Under the pieces are notes generated by a model. That model did no database searches. It saw only the letters and a list, made by a program, of their open reading frames with translations, and was not told the origin of the DNA. A stretch of 64,000 bases of DNA from PALSA-1004 sp041483135 (GTDB lineage: Bacteria; Pseudomonadota; Gammaproteobacteria; Burkholderiales; SG8-41): positions 1 through 64,000 of the forward strand of contig JBGPFE010000014.1 of assembly GCA_041483135.1 (NCBI GenBank), written 5' to 3'. Made by a program: the position numbers and the translations under genes. The number at the start of each line of letters is the position of its first letter. The stretch's first letter is position 1. Below are positions 25,842 through 34,445 of this stretch, piece by piece.

Positions 25842-26625
25842 ATGCGCCTGAAAGGCAAAGTTGCACTCGTAACGGGGGGCGGAAGCGGAATCGGTCGCGG
25901 TGTATGCATCGAATTCGCGCTGCAAGGTGCCTCCGTGGCGGTCACTGACATCAATGCGGAGAGCGCGCAGCGTGTGGGCGGCCGAAATCGCCGCGGGAGG
26001 TGGTGCTGGATTCGCAGTCCAGGCCGACATCACCCGATCGCGCGAGATTCGACAAATGACCGATGCCATTGTGCAACGCTTCGGGCGCATCGATGTGCTT
26101 GTCAACAACGCGGGAAGCCGCCTCAAGAAACCGTTCCTGGACCATACCGAGGACGAATGGCGGCACATGATCGACCTCAATCTGACGGCGCATTTCCTCT
26201 GCTGCCAGGCGGTCGTGCCCCACATGCTGCGCGTCGGCAAGGGCAAGATCATCAACATGGCATCGGTTGCAGGCTGCGTCGGCCGCCCGCATCGTATCGC
26301 ATACTGTGCAGCCAAGGGCGGCCTGCTCTCGTTCACCCGGGCGTTGGCCTCCGACCTGGCCGGCACCAACATTTGCGTGAATTCAATCGTCCCCGGACTA
26401 ATCGAGAGCCCGCTGCATGCCGCGGAAGGAGATGATCCCAACGCCGGCCCAGGGGCGCAGTGGGGAAAGGAAACGCTCGTGGGGCGCTGGGGGCAGGCGC
26501 AGGACATTGCCACCGCTGCAGTATTCCTGGCTTCCGACGAGTCCGATTTCGTCATGGGCGCGGACCTGAAGGTGGACGGCGGTTGGCTTGCCGCGAGAAG
26601 CAGGGGCGGAGAGATCGACGCCTGA
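25842..26625 (+). pseudogene. Short-chain dehydrogenase/reductase, frameshifted
   Basis: The ATG at 25842 (GAGAGG upstream) opens an SDR with the NAD(P) motif TGGGSGIGRG and the acidic residue in VTDINAES. Near base 25976 a G run (GTGGGCGGCC) shifts the frame; removal of one G restores AAEIAAGGGAG. The second frame then gives NNAG, the catalytic Ser region MASVAG, YCAAKGG (Tyr-x3-Lys) and IVPGLIESP to the stop at 26625. The sum is a normal ~260-residue SDR oxidoreductase. The shift may be real or an assembly error; all catalytic residues remain. It lies between the two copies of the Bug gene. Confidence 0.85.
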
Positions 26626-26657
26626 AGCGGCGCGGAATGTGCTGGCACGCATATATT

Positions 26658-27637
26658 CAACGTAAAAGGAGAGCGTCATGAGGCGATCCAAAGTATTCGG
26701 CTTGACATTGATCTGCGCTGGCCTCGCTAGCTGGAATGCCTGGGCGCAGGAGAAATTCCCGGCGCGGCCCATTGAGATGATCGTGAACTTCGGCACCGGC
26801 GGTGGTGCGGATCAACTCGGCCGCATCGCCGCCAACCTGCTCGAATCAGTCCTGGGCGTCGCGGTTCCTGTGTCCAATGTCGCCGGCGCCTCCGGCAACA
26901 CCGGGCTCGCCAAGGTGGCCGGCGCGCAGCCCGATGGCTATTCGGTCGGCACTCTCACTGGTATCTCGATCTCGTCCTGGGCGGCAGGGATGGGACGGCT
27001 TACCGTCAACGACTTCGCGTACATCGGCGTGGTGCAGTCCTCGCCGTCCATGCTGTTCGTCGTGACCGACAGTCCGTTCAAGAACTACCAGGAATTGCTC
27101 GACCACGCTAAAGCCAATCCCGACAAGATCAAGGTTGCCACCGCCGGCTACGGCACGCTGGACGACTTCGCGGTGAAGTTTCTTGCGACCAAGGGCTACA
27201 CCATGGTGAATGCGCCGTACGCGAAACCGGGTGAACGCTACACCTCCGTGCTCGGCAAGCATACCGATGTGCTGTTCGAGGAGCCGGGGGATGTCGCGCA
27301 GTTCCTGTCCGCCAAGCAGCTGCGTCCGATCGTGGTATTCGGGTCGCAGCGGCACCGCGAGTTTCCGGACGTGCCGGCTTCCGCCGAGTTCGGGCACAAC
27401 ATAGACCTGCCCAACTGGCGCGCCATTGTCACCTCCCCCAAGGTCCCCGCCGAGCGCCTCGCCGTATTAAACGCGGCGCTCGGCAAGATCATGGCAACCG
27501 ACGACTGGAAGAAGTTCTGCGCGCAAACTTACACTTGCATCCCGGCGATGAACCCGGCGGACAGCAAGAAATTCGTCCAGAAGAATTTCGACGATGCGGT
27601 CAAATTCCTGAAGGAATCCGGAACCAAAATTCGCTGA
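26658..27637. repeat. Direct repeat copy B (whole Bug gene and its ribosome site)
   Basis: Second copy of the ~980-base block described at 24605. The shared part begins 20 bases before the start codon and ends at the stop codon, so the duplication covers just the gene and its ribosome site. The SDR gene lies between the copies. Confidence 0.85.
26678..27637 (+). CDS. Bug-family (TctC) substrate-binding protein, copy B
   Basis: This 319-residue periplasmic protein is the second of two near-identical Bug proteins. The signal peptide is unchanged (ending SWNAWAQE). Differences from copy A include FGTGGGADQ versus FGPGGGADQ and SVAGASGNTG-type changes near the ligand loops. It sits 60 bases before the creatininase-family gene. 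It may give the same TctBA pair another substrate, which is inference. Confidence 0.92.
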   Translation: MRRSKVFGLTLICAGLASWNAWAQEKFPARPIEMIVNFGTGGGADQLGRIAANLLESVLGVAVPVSNVAGASGNTGLAKVAGAQPDGYSVGTLTGISISSWAAGMGRLTVNDFAYIGVVQSSPSMLFVVTDSPFKNYQELLDHAKANPDKIKVATAGYGTLDDFAVKFLATKGYTMVNAPYAKPGERYTSVLGKHTDVLFEEPGDVAQFLSAKQLRPIVVFGSQRHREFPDVPASAEFGHNIDLPNWRAIVTSPKVPAERLAVLNAALGKIMATDDWKKFCAQTYTCIPAMNPADSKKFVQKNFDDAVKFLKESGTKIR

Positions 27638-27684
27638 CCAGTTTCACGTCAGGCAACCCAGCGGTCACATAGAGCGATTTCACG

Positions 27685-28536
27685 ATGAAAAATAAATACC
27701 TATACGAAATGACCTACGAGGAAGCGGCGGTCGCGTTTCGCGAAACCGACACGGCCCTCATTTCCACCGGCAGCATCGAACAGCACGGCCCCGCTTGCGC
27801 ACTTGGTCTCGACACCGCGTGTAGCTGGGAAGTGACTCAGCGCGTCGCGCGCCTGGTGGATTGTGTTTGCGCTCCGCCGCTCCCGATCGGATTCGCCCGT
27901 CAGTGGATGAGCTATGCCGGGACATTGATGCTGCGCCGAAGCACGTTTGAAGCCATGGTGGAGGACGTCTGCAAGAGCCTGCTATGGCACGGCACCAAAC
28001 GCATCGTGATCATCAATGGGCACGGCCGGAACACGGCCATCCTGAACGACCTCGCGCTGCGGCTGAAATACGAGACGGGGGCGCTAGTCGTACATATCGA
28101 TTGGTGGAAGCTCGGTAATGTGCTCATCAAGGAAATCGGCCTGGAAAATCCACCGGAAGAACTTCCGATGGGCCACGGCTCAGAGCTCGAAACTTCGGCA
28201 TTATGGGCCGTGAGCCCCGACTACGTTCGGCCGGACAAATTACTGAAGGAGCAGATGTCATTTCCCATATTCCAGGGAACGGAGCAGATACTCGCCGCGC
28301 CACGCGAGACCCCCATCAGCATCAAATTTCCCTCTTTTGGATCCTACCAGCCGGGCATCGGACTTGACGGCACTCAGCATACTCGCTCCGGAATCGTCGG
28401 GAGCTCTTTGCGCGCCACCCGGGAAAAGGGCGAACGCGCTTTTCGCCTCATCCCCGAACGCATTGCCGAATTTGTCCGCGAACTCCAGAAAGTGCCCATC
28501 GATGAAGTCAAGCGCCCCTCGCCCTCGTTTTACTGA
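27685..28536 (+). CDS. Creatininase family amidohydrolase
   Basis: This 283-residue protein has the metal-binding pattern of creatininase-type enzymes: E32 and H34 in SIEQHG, D43 in GLDT, H113 in NGHGRN and E167 in GHGSELETS. The family includes creatinine hydrolase and enzymes that cut cyclic amides or formamides in cofactor synthesis, so it is a metal-dependent C-N hydrolase. The start is ATG 27685, 47 bases after the Bug copy B gene. Its neighbours (transporters, amidase, alpha/beta hydrolase) suggest breakdown of a nitrogen-containing compound. Confidence 0.87.
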   Translation: MKNKYLYEMTYEEAAVAFRETDTALISTGSIEQHGPACALGLDTACSWEVTQRVARLVDCVCAPPLPIGFARQWMSYAGTLMLRRSTFEAMVEDVCKSLLWHGTKRIVIINGHGRNTAILNDLALRLKYETGALVVHIDWWKLGNVLIKEIGLENPPEELPMGHGSELETSALWAVSPDYVRPDKLLKEQMSFPIFQGTEQILAAPRETPISIKFPSFGSYQPGIGLDGTQHTRSGIVGSSLRATREKGERAFRLIPERIAEFVRELQKVPIDEVKRPSPSFY

Positions 28537-28615
28537 CGATCCGCAGCGGGGTCCCTGTCGTCCCGTCACTATCGTCACCGGGCCGCACACCACTGTTCCC
28601 AAAAGGAAGACTGTC

Positions 28616-29575
28616 ATGAAGCGTACTAACGTCATCAGCGCCCTCCTACTTCTTACAGTTGCGTGCTTGCATAGTGGGAGCTCTTCGGCTGCCGATCCTG
28701 TGAAGATCAATATAGGACGCATCGCCCTGATCGCCAACGCGCCCTTCTTTGTAATGGAGAAGCTTCGACTGATCGAAAAGATGTCGGATATTCCAGTTGC
28801 GGTGACCTACATAACGACAGGTTCCGGCTCTTTTCTTATTCAAGGCCTCGCGGCAGGCCAGCTGGATTTTGCGGTTATGGGAACTGCGCCAGCACTCGTA
28901 GTGGCCGCGAAGCAGGATTCGAATATAAAGATCATCGGCCCAGACGCTACTTGGTTTTGCCCGCTTCTGACATGGCACGACGATATTAGGACGCTTTCCG
29001 ACGTCAAGCCAGGAATGAAGATTGGAAGTCCCGGAGGACTGGCAAGCAATCCGGGCGTTCTATTATTAAAGAGGTGGCTGGAGTTGGGCCGATCGATTGA
29101 TGACCTTCGTGGTACGTTGGTCTCGGCTGGTCAAGGAGATTTGGTGAAGGCCTTCCAGAACCACCAACTTGACCTGTGGTGGTCAACTGAACCCGTACTC
29201 GGGATGCGGGTTTCCGGGGCACGCATTCTTACTACTTTCGACGACGCGCTAGGCGAGCCGTTAGTTGTGACCGTCAATGTAGGTAGCACAAAATTCGCGG
29301 GCCAATATCCGAAACTCTTCGCGGTCTATCTCAAGGCTTTGGACGCGGCGTATAAATGGACGGTGAGCAATCCTGAACAGACCGCGGAGATCGTTGGCTC
29401 TGCGCTCAAGATACCAGCAGAGACTGTTTTGAAGGCTCTCAAAGTGGGCAAATACCGCTGGGATTTGAACCAGAAATATTCGAGTATCCAAACGATCGCA
29501 GTCTTCATGAAACAACAAAATCTTATCGACGAATCAAATATTCAGTCGCTTTGGTTCAAAGAAACTTGGCGCTAA
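28616..29575 (+). CDS. ABC transporter substrate-binding protein, NitT/TauT (SsuA-like)
   Basis: This 319-residue protein has a signal peptide of about 25 residues (ending SSSAAD) followed by a periplasmic binding protein type II fold: INIGRIALIANAPFFVMEKL, TGSGSFLIQGLAAGQLDFAVMGTAPALV and MKIGSPGG. It should capture a sulfonate, nitrate-like anion or nitrogen heterocycle for the ABC transporter encoded next. The ATG at 28616 has AAGGA upstream; longer in-frame starts overlap the creatininase gene. From here to about 34 kb the DNA is visibly richer in A and T than the genes before. Confidence 0.88.
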   Translation: MKRTNVISALLLLTVACLHSGSSSAADPVKINIGRIALIANAPFFVMEKLRLIEKMSDIPVAVTYITTGSGSFLIQGLAAGQLDFAVMGTAPALVVAAKQDSNIKIIGPDATWFCPLLTWHDDIRTLSDVKPGMKIGSPGGLASNPGVLLLKRWLELGRSIDDLRGTLVSAGQGDLVKAFQNHQLDLWWSTEPVLGMRVSGARILTTFDDALGEPLVVTVNVGSTKFAGQYPKLFAVYLKALDAAYKWTVSNPEQTAEIVGSALKIPAETVLKALKVGKYRWDLNQKYSSIQTIAVFMKQQNLIDESNIQSLWFKETWR

Positions 29576-29591
29576 GCCGGTCAGGCGTGCG

Positions 29592-30380
29592 ATGGATATT
29601 TCTACCTCGAGTGACATCCCGACACAACGCAAGGCGGCGGCACTGATTGAGTTGAGCGATGTTTCGAAGGTATTTGGTACTTCAAAGTTCTTGGCGCTTA
29701 AGAATATCAACCTCAAAGTTTATCCGGACGAGATTCTGACCCTTCTCGGTCCATCCGGATGCGGAAAAAGTACTTTACTCAGAATCATAGCGGCCCTTGA
29801 ACATCCCAGCAGCGGCCACGTGTTGCTCATGGGGAAGCAAATCTCCGGTATTCCCGGCCCTGAGTGTTTTGTTATTTTCCAGGATCTCGATCAACTGTTC
29901 CCCTGGCGGACATTGCAAGGGAATGTAATGTACGCCTTGCGGCGCCGCGGGATTGCAAAGGAACAACTCACCGAGCGAGCGAGCGAACTGCTCGCATTAG
30001 TCGGACTGGAAGCATTCGCTGGCTCATATCCGCACCAGCTATCTGGTGGAATGAAACAGCGAGGTGCTATCGCGCGCGCCCTGGCACTGAATCCATTGGT
30101 TCTGTTGATGGATGAACCATTTGGCAGTCTCGATGCGATTACGAGACGACGATTGGGCAACAGTCTTCTCGATATATGGTCACGAGTACCGAAGACGACC
30201 GTCTTCGTAACTCATAGCATCCAGGAAGCCGTGCTATTGGGGGATCGTGTTGTCGTGATGGGAAGCCGGCCGGGTTCCATCATAGAGATAGTTACGCTCC
30301 CGTCTAGACCGCGTGACTTCGCGTCGCCACAGATTGTCGGGCTTATCCAACGACTCGAAAAGCTGCTCGAGGTGAACTAG
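29592..30380 (+). CDS. ABC transporter ATP-binding protein, NitT/TauT (SsuB-like)
   Basis: This 262-residue ATPase has Walker A GPSGCGKST (residues 53-61), signature LSGGMKQR and Walker B LLMDEP, with a Q-loop region IFQDLDQLFPW. It powers the permease encoded 2 bases downstream for the substrate brought by the binding protein 16 bases upstream. The set differs from the ABC unit at 2.9-4.5 kb, which lacks its own SsuA-like protein. Confidence 0.92.
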   Translation: MDISTSSDIPTQRKAAALIELSDVSKVFGTSKFLALKNINLKVYPDEILTLLGPSGCGKSTLLRIIAALEHPSSGHVLLMGKQISGIPGPECFVIFQDLDQLFPWRTLQGNVMYALRRRGIAKEQLTERASELLALVGLEAFAGSYPHQLSGGMKQRGAIARALALNPLVLLMDEPFGSLDAITRRRLGNSLLDIWSRVPKTTVFVTHSIQEAVLLGDRVVVMGSRPGSIIEIVTLPSRPRDFASPQIVGLIQRLEKLLEVN

Positions 30381-30382
30381 AA

Positions 30383-31153
30383 ATGCCAACTACCGTTCAG
30401 AAATTATTCACGGTTCTCGTATTCTTGTCGGCTTGGGAGATAGTGGCCAAGTCGGGACTTGTCCCCTCGACAATACTGCCGAGCCTCTCGCAATCGATAA
30501 CCTGGCTCGCCACCCATGCAAATGAAGCTATAACAGCCACTCTTTTTACACTCGAGATGTTGGGCAAAGCCATGGGAATCAGCATAGGAGCAGCGTTTTT
30601 ATTGGCTGCATTTTCAGCGACGTCTCCTCGCATCCGAGTTTCGATCGATGCACTGATATCGATCCTCAATCCGATTCCTGGTTTGGCCTTGATTCCGTTT
30701 GCCATCATGTGGTTTGGGTTCACGCCTAACGCAATCATGTTTGTCGTCGTCTACTCGAATGTCTGGGCACTCACGATCAATGTCACGGCTGGCTTCAGTG
30801 CGATACGAAAAACGCTTCTGGAGGTTGGGCGTAATTTCGGCTTAACGACCCCTAGATATCTGATTGATGTTCTGATCCCTGCCGCCCTTCCAAGCATCAT
30901 CGCCGGTATCAGGATAAGTTGGGCGCTGTCCTGGCGGGCCGTGGTGGGCATCGAAATGGTGTTTGGGGCAGTCGGGAGGGTTGCGGGCCTTGGGGCGACT
31001 ATCTATTCGTACCAGTTTCTCCTGGATACCCCGGCCATTATGGGCATTTTGCTGATCATCGCGACCATCGGGTTCGTGGTCGAAAATATTCTTCTCTCGA
31101 TTCTTGTCAAGAAGACTGTGGTCAAGTGGGGAATGCAAACGGGTGTAGCGTGA
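30383..31153 (+). CDS. ABC transporter permease, NitT/TauT (SsuC-like)
   Basis: This 256-residue inner-membrane protein has six hydrophobic segments. The ATPase-contact loop is LEVGRNFGLTTPRYLIDVLIP around residue 140, and a conserved LNPIPGLALIPFAIMWFG segment precedes it. It ends with the basic VVKWGMQ tail that is also seen in the permease at 2859. It begins 2 bases after the ATPase gene. Confidence 0.9.
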   Translation: MPTTVQKLFTVLVFLSAWEIVAKSGLVPSTILPSLSQSITWLATHANEAITATLFTLEMLGKAMGISIGAAFLLAAFSATSPRIRVSIDALISILNPIPGLALIPFAIMWFGFTPNAIMFVVVYSNVWALTINVTAGFSAIRKTLLEVGRNFGLTTPRYLIDVLIPAALPSIIAGIRISWALSWRAVVGIEMVFGAVGRVAGLGATIYSYQFLLDTPAIMGILLIIATIGFVVENILLSILVKKTVVKWGMQTGVA

Positions 31154-31283
31154 GTAGCAGATTACGCACACAGAGTTTTCTTGATAACTCCGTGTCGGTA
31201 ACGACTTCATTCGCCTCACGTGGCTAACTGTTAAAGCGCTGATGGTAAAATTACGTCGAGTGAGATCGAAGGGAGCTTGAGTT

Positions 31284-32240
31284 ATGGGTCAATCCGTAAC
31301 ATTCTATTCTGGACAAAAGCTGCGACTCGGTGGGATTTTATACCTGCCACCGAGTTACGATAGTACGTCTAGGTACCCAGCCATCGTCCATTGTCCGGGC
31401 TTCAGGCATGGGCTCAAGGAATACGAATTTCGTATCGAGCCCATGATGACAGCGCTCGCTAACGCGGGATACATGGTCCTCTATTTGCACTGTCGCGGCT
31501 TTGGCCTCAGCGAAGGCGTGCGATATCGATCAATCCCCATGGAACAGATTGAAGATATAAGAAGCGCTATCACCTACTTGCAAACTCGTGCCGATATCAA
31601 TCCTGACCAAATTGGGCTATACGGAATTAGCCTCGGGGGAGCAACGGCACCCTATGCCGCAGCTCTAGACGATCGAGCCCGTTGCACTGTTGCCGCTACG
31701 GGGTTTGGCGATGGTGAAGAATGGCTCCGAGGTTTACGAAGAGAGTGGGAATGGCAGGAGTTTCTCCGAAGTGTGCGTGAAGATCAACAGCAGAAGGTGG
31801 TCACTGGCCTGTCAAGGTCGGTCGCCCCGGAAGGGCACACAAATGAAGTAATCCTCATCCTCGATCCTGACTCGGGGGCGGCGGAAGCCAATCTTCGACA
31901 GTTCGATTCTGAGCTCGAAGCCATGATGATGCCACTCGAAGTTGCTCAGGCGATAATTGATTTCAGGCCTGTCGACGTTGTGCACAGAATATCGCCCCGG
32001 CCAATCTTATACGTGGCCGCCGAAGACGACGCCTTGTGCCCACCTCGAGGCATTGTTCAAATGTATGCAAAAACATCTCCACCGAAAGATATCGTTATCC
32101 TTAAAGGACAAACCCATAGGTCCATCTATTCATTTCCCGGCAGTTCATCGTACACGGGGGACCCTTTGGGCGGACAAGAATTGATGCGTATTGCTGTTGC
32201 TTATTTCAACAAGTACTTACGGGACTCCGATTCGTCGTGA
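31284..32240 (+). CDS. Alpha/beta hydrolase (dipeptidyl-peptidase/esterase type)
   Basis: This 318-residue cytoplasmic protein has the nucleophile elbow GISLG with S116, an oxyanion-type HCPGF segment near residue 36 and an acid/His pair likely in AAEDDALCPP (Asp ~249) and GQTHRS (His ~275). The domain order is a simple alpha/beta hydrolase with a helical insert of about 80 residues (150-230). It would hydrolyse an ester or amide. The ATG at 31284 has GGGAGC upstream. It follows the ABC operon on the same strand by 130 bases. Confidence 0.85.
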   Translation: MGQSVTFYSGQKLRLGGILYLPPSYDSTSRYPAIVHCPGFRHGLKEYEFRIEPMMTALANAGYMVLYLHCRGFGLSEGVRYRSIPMEQIEDIRSAITYLQTRADINPDQIGLYGISLGGATAPYAAALDDRARCTVAATGFGDGEEWLRGLRREWEWQEFLRSVREDQQQKVVTGLSRSVAPEGHTNEVILILDPDSGAAEANLRQFDSELEAMMMPLEVAQAIIDFRPVDVVHRISPRPILYVAAEDDALCPPRGIVQMYAKTSPPKDIVILKGQTHRSIYSFPGSSSYTGDPLGGQELMRIAVAYFNKYLRDSDSS

Positions 32241-32551
32241 CGGTATTGTCATGCATGGACGACTCCCGTTTGCTAAGCTCTCTCAGCTTGCTTGCTGGTA
32301 GGGAACAATCGTAAGCCGCTTAATGTCAGGCCGACCCCTCGTGGCGGTGGAATTCTCACCCTCTCGGTATGCAACGCCTACGCGGAAATTCTTGCTGCGG
32401 GACACCGCTTACACCGGGCTACTCGTCCTTTCTCTTTACGTGAGGTTCTGGGTGTTCTTACGGATGTATTTTTCGCAGGGCATGTTGACATAACGGATAA
32501 GTTCTTACTCTGCGCTTGCATTCATCTGAAAAATTACAAACTCTCCTTGCA
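32241..32551 (+). other. Gap before the amidase gene, with promoter-like elements
   Basis: In this 311-base gap a TTGACA stands at 32485-32490 with TACTCT 15 bases further on (32506-32511), a possible promoter for the amidase gene. The first half holds no clear control element. A 56-codon frame inside is listed separately. Confidence 0.4.
32323..32493 (+). CDS. Possible small membrane protein, unrecognised
   Basis: An ATG-started frame of 56 codons encodes a polar N-terminal third and then a hydrophobic, aromatic stretch (TGLLVLSLYVRFWVFLRMYF) that could cross the membrane once. No strong ribosome site is seen and I know no homologue. It lies between the hydrolase and amidase genes on the same strand. 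It may be a chance frame. Confidence 0.25.
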   Translation: MSGRPLVAVEFSPSRYATPTRKFLLRDTAYTGLLVLSLYVRFWVFLRMYFSQGMLT

Positions 32552-33967
32552 ATGCCGGCGACGATTACCGAAGCAGGCAGCCGGCTGCGCGATGGTTCCC
32601 TAACATCGGAAATGTTGATCGATGCCTATTTAAAATGCATTCGGCACCTAGAGCCGAAACTGCGTGCCTTCATCACGATCACCGAACAACAAGCATTGGC
32701 GGATGGTCGCGCGTTAGATACAGAACTAAGGGCGGGTAAAGATCGCGGCCCGTTGCATGGCATACCCGTAGTCTACAAGGACAATTACGATACTGCCGAC
32801 GTGCCGACAACCATGGGGTCCGAACTTTTCCGAAAGCGCGTGCCTCGGGAGGATGCGACTGTGGTGCGCCTGCTCGATACGGCGGGAACAGTCATGCTGG
32901 GTAAAACCAACATGAACGAACTGGCGGCCGGCGGGCCAGGAGGATACAACAAATTTTTCGGCACAACGCGAAATCCTTGGCACCCCGACTACGAATCGGG
33001 AGGCTCTTCAAGCGGTAGTGCCGTCGCTGTGGCAGCCGCTCTATGTTTAGGCGGCGTGGGCACTGATTCGGGAGGATCGATACGCGGCCCCGCCAGCAGG
33101 ACCGGAATCGTCGGTATTCGACCGACGTTCGGTCGCGTTAGTTGCGCGGGCGTATTTCCCCGCGCACCCACGCTCGATATCTGCGGGCCTCTCGCTCGGA
33201 CCGTAATGGATGCAGCGTTATTGCTCAGCGCTATCGTGGGATTCGATTCCGCCGATCCGCACTCATTACGAGCTCCCCGGGAAGATTTTATGGTTGGTCT
33301 TGCGCAAGGCGTGCATAAACTACGACTTGGAATCATTGATGACTTTACTTTCCGCAACATTGATTCGGAGGTGTCTGCGGCGGTTGGAGACGCTGTTGAA
33401 AAGTTTGCTGAGTTGGGTGCGGAAATCGTACGCGTGAAACTCCCTTCATTGGAAGGTGACGTGATTCAAAGAAGCGTCACTAACGTATTGCTTTACGAAT
33501 TCAATAAAGTGTTTGGACGCGATTATCGTGCCGCCAGTCCCCAAGCGCTTGGCCCGGTCGTTCATAGCGACATGGCAATAGCCAGTCACATCAACCAGGA
33601 AGACTACGACGAGGCGCTATCGGAAAGACAGATTTTTACGCTCCAGCTCAACGCGGTCTTCGGGCAAATCGATGCCCTGCTTACACCCACCATGCCGACG
33701 GTTGCGCCCTTGATTGCGGCGCCCGACCTATCGGGCCGGCATCGCCAATTCACCCTCCCGTTCAGCTTCGCAGGTCTTCCCGCGCTGTCGGTGCCTTGCG
33801 GGTTCAACGCCATCGGCTTGCCTATCGGCTTACAGATAATAGGTAATACGCTTCAAGAAGGAATGATTCTGCGAATCGCGGCCGCTTACGAACGCGTCAC
33901 TGGGTTCTACAGACGAAGACCGCCACTCCACTGCGGTGAATCAGTAAGCCGAGCTTTACTCCCATAG
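32552..33967 (+). CDS. Amidase (amidase signature family)
   Basis: This 471-residue enzyme of the amidase signature family hydrolyses carboxamides to acid and ammonia. The Ser-Ser-Lys triad is visible as K76 (VVYKDN), S152 (in GGSSSG) and S176 (in DSGGSIRGPAS). I chose the ATG at 32552; a TTG at 32516 would add 12 residues, and neither has a strong ribosome site. Close relatives include the GatA and indoleacetamide/aryl amidase groups; no gatB or gatC is near, so it is catabolic. Confidence 0.9.
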   Translation: MPATITEAGSRLRDGSLTSEMLIDAYLKCIRHLEPKLRAFITITEQQALADGRALDTELRAGKDRGPLHGIPVVYKDNYDTADVPTTMGSELFRKRVPREDATVVRLLDTAGTVMLGKTNMNELAAGGPGGYNKFFGTTRNPWHPDYESGGSSSGSAVAVAAALCLGGVGTDSGGSIRGPASRTGIVGIRPTFGRVSCAGVFPRAPTLDICGPLARTVMDAALLLSAIVGFDSADPHSLRAPREDFMVGLAQGVHKLRLGIIDDFTFRNIDSEVSAAVGDAVEKFAELGAEIVRVKLPSLEGDVIQRSVTNVLLYEFNKVFGRDYRAASPQALGPVVHSDMAIASHINQEDYDEALSERQIFTLQLNAVFGQIDALLTPTMPTVAPLIAAPDLSGRHRQFTLPFSFAGLPALSVPCGFNAIGLPIGLQIIGNTLQEGMILRIAAAYERVTGFYRRRPPLHCGESVSRALLP

Positions 33968-34026
33968 CGTACAAAGCCGCAATGTTTTGACCGTTTCGTC
34001 GGCGACTTTGGACCTCCGTTTCGCAA

Positions 34027-34269
34027 CTAGGAATGCTTGCGCGCCTGTACGTGTGGCCAGTTGCGTTCCACCCAATTGGCAGTGCGCAATGCCTGTTCGA
34101 CCGTCGAACAATAGCGACAGTGGGCAAAATCATCGCATTCCGCGTAACGACGCGCCAAACACTCGCGACGCGGATAAGTGTTGTTTGACGGGAGACCCAG
34201 CAACGTCCTAAAAGTCCCCTTTACTGCCTCTCCAAGCCGCGACCAGTCGTTTTTCGTGATATCGATCAT
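34027..34269 (-). CDS. Small Cys-containing protein of unknown function
   Basis: This 80-residue protein has no family I recognise. It has four cysteines, the last three spaced C-x7-C-x2-C (ECDDFAHCRYC), which could bind a metal, and no signal peptide or membrane segment. A strong ribosome site (GGGAGGAA) precedes the ATG at 34269, so I take it as real. Upstream lies an Fnr-type box with a -10 hexamer at class II spacing and, further off, a TGTCA-N6-TGACA site, so it is probably controlled by oxygen or redox state. Confidence 0.6.
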   Translation of the reverse strand: MIDITKNDWSRLGEAVKGTFRTLLGLPSNNTYPRRECLARRYAECDDFAHCRYCSTVEQALRTANWVERNWPHVQARKHS

Positions 34270-34325
34270 ACTTATTCCTCCCGTTTCAAAAACCCGACAA
34301 AACCCTACTTTCTAGCTACGTTTCA

Positions 34326-34366
34326 ATCTTACGCAGCCGGAGCAAGCGAGCTTTGATCCACGTCAA
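34326..34366 (-). promoter_or_regulatory. Fnr/Anr-type box with -10 element for the small Cys protein gene
   Basis: TTGAT-CCAC-GTCAA (34353-34366) differs by one base from the Fnr consensus TTGAT-N4-ATCAA. On the minus strand a TAAGAT hexamer (34331-34326) predicts a start near 34319, about 41 bases from the box centre (34359.5), which is the normal position for an Fnr-activated promoter. The leader to the ATG at 34269 would be about 50 bases. Confidence 0.5.
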
Positions 34367-34429
34367 TAAAACCAAGCATTCCAAATCGGCAAAGCTGGCA
34401 CGGGACCGGTACGATGATATTGGCACTTC

Positions 34430-34445
34430 TGTCAACTATTTGACA
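34430..34445. promoter_or_regulatory. Candidate Crp/Fnr-type operator (perfect)
   Basis: TGTCAACTATTTGACA, identical in all 16 bases to the site at 13164. It lies 78 bases upstream of the Fnr-type box centre for the minus-strand gene. No good -10 element is found at activator spacing in either direction, so its target is uncertain. Confidence 0.45.
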
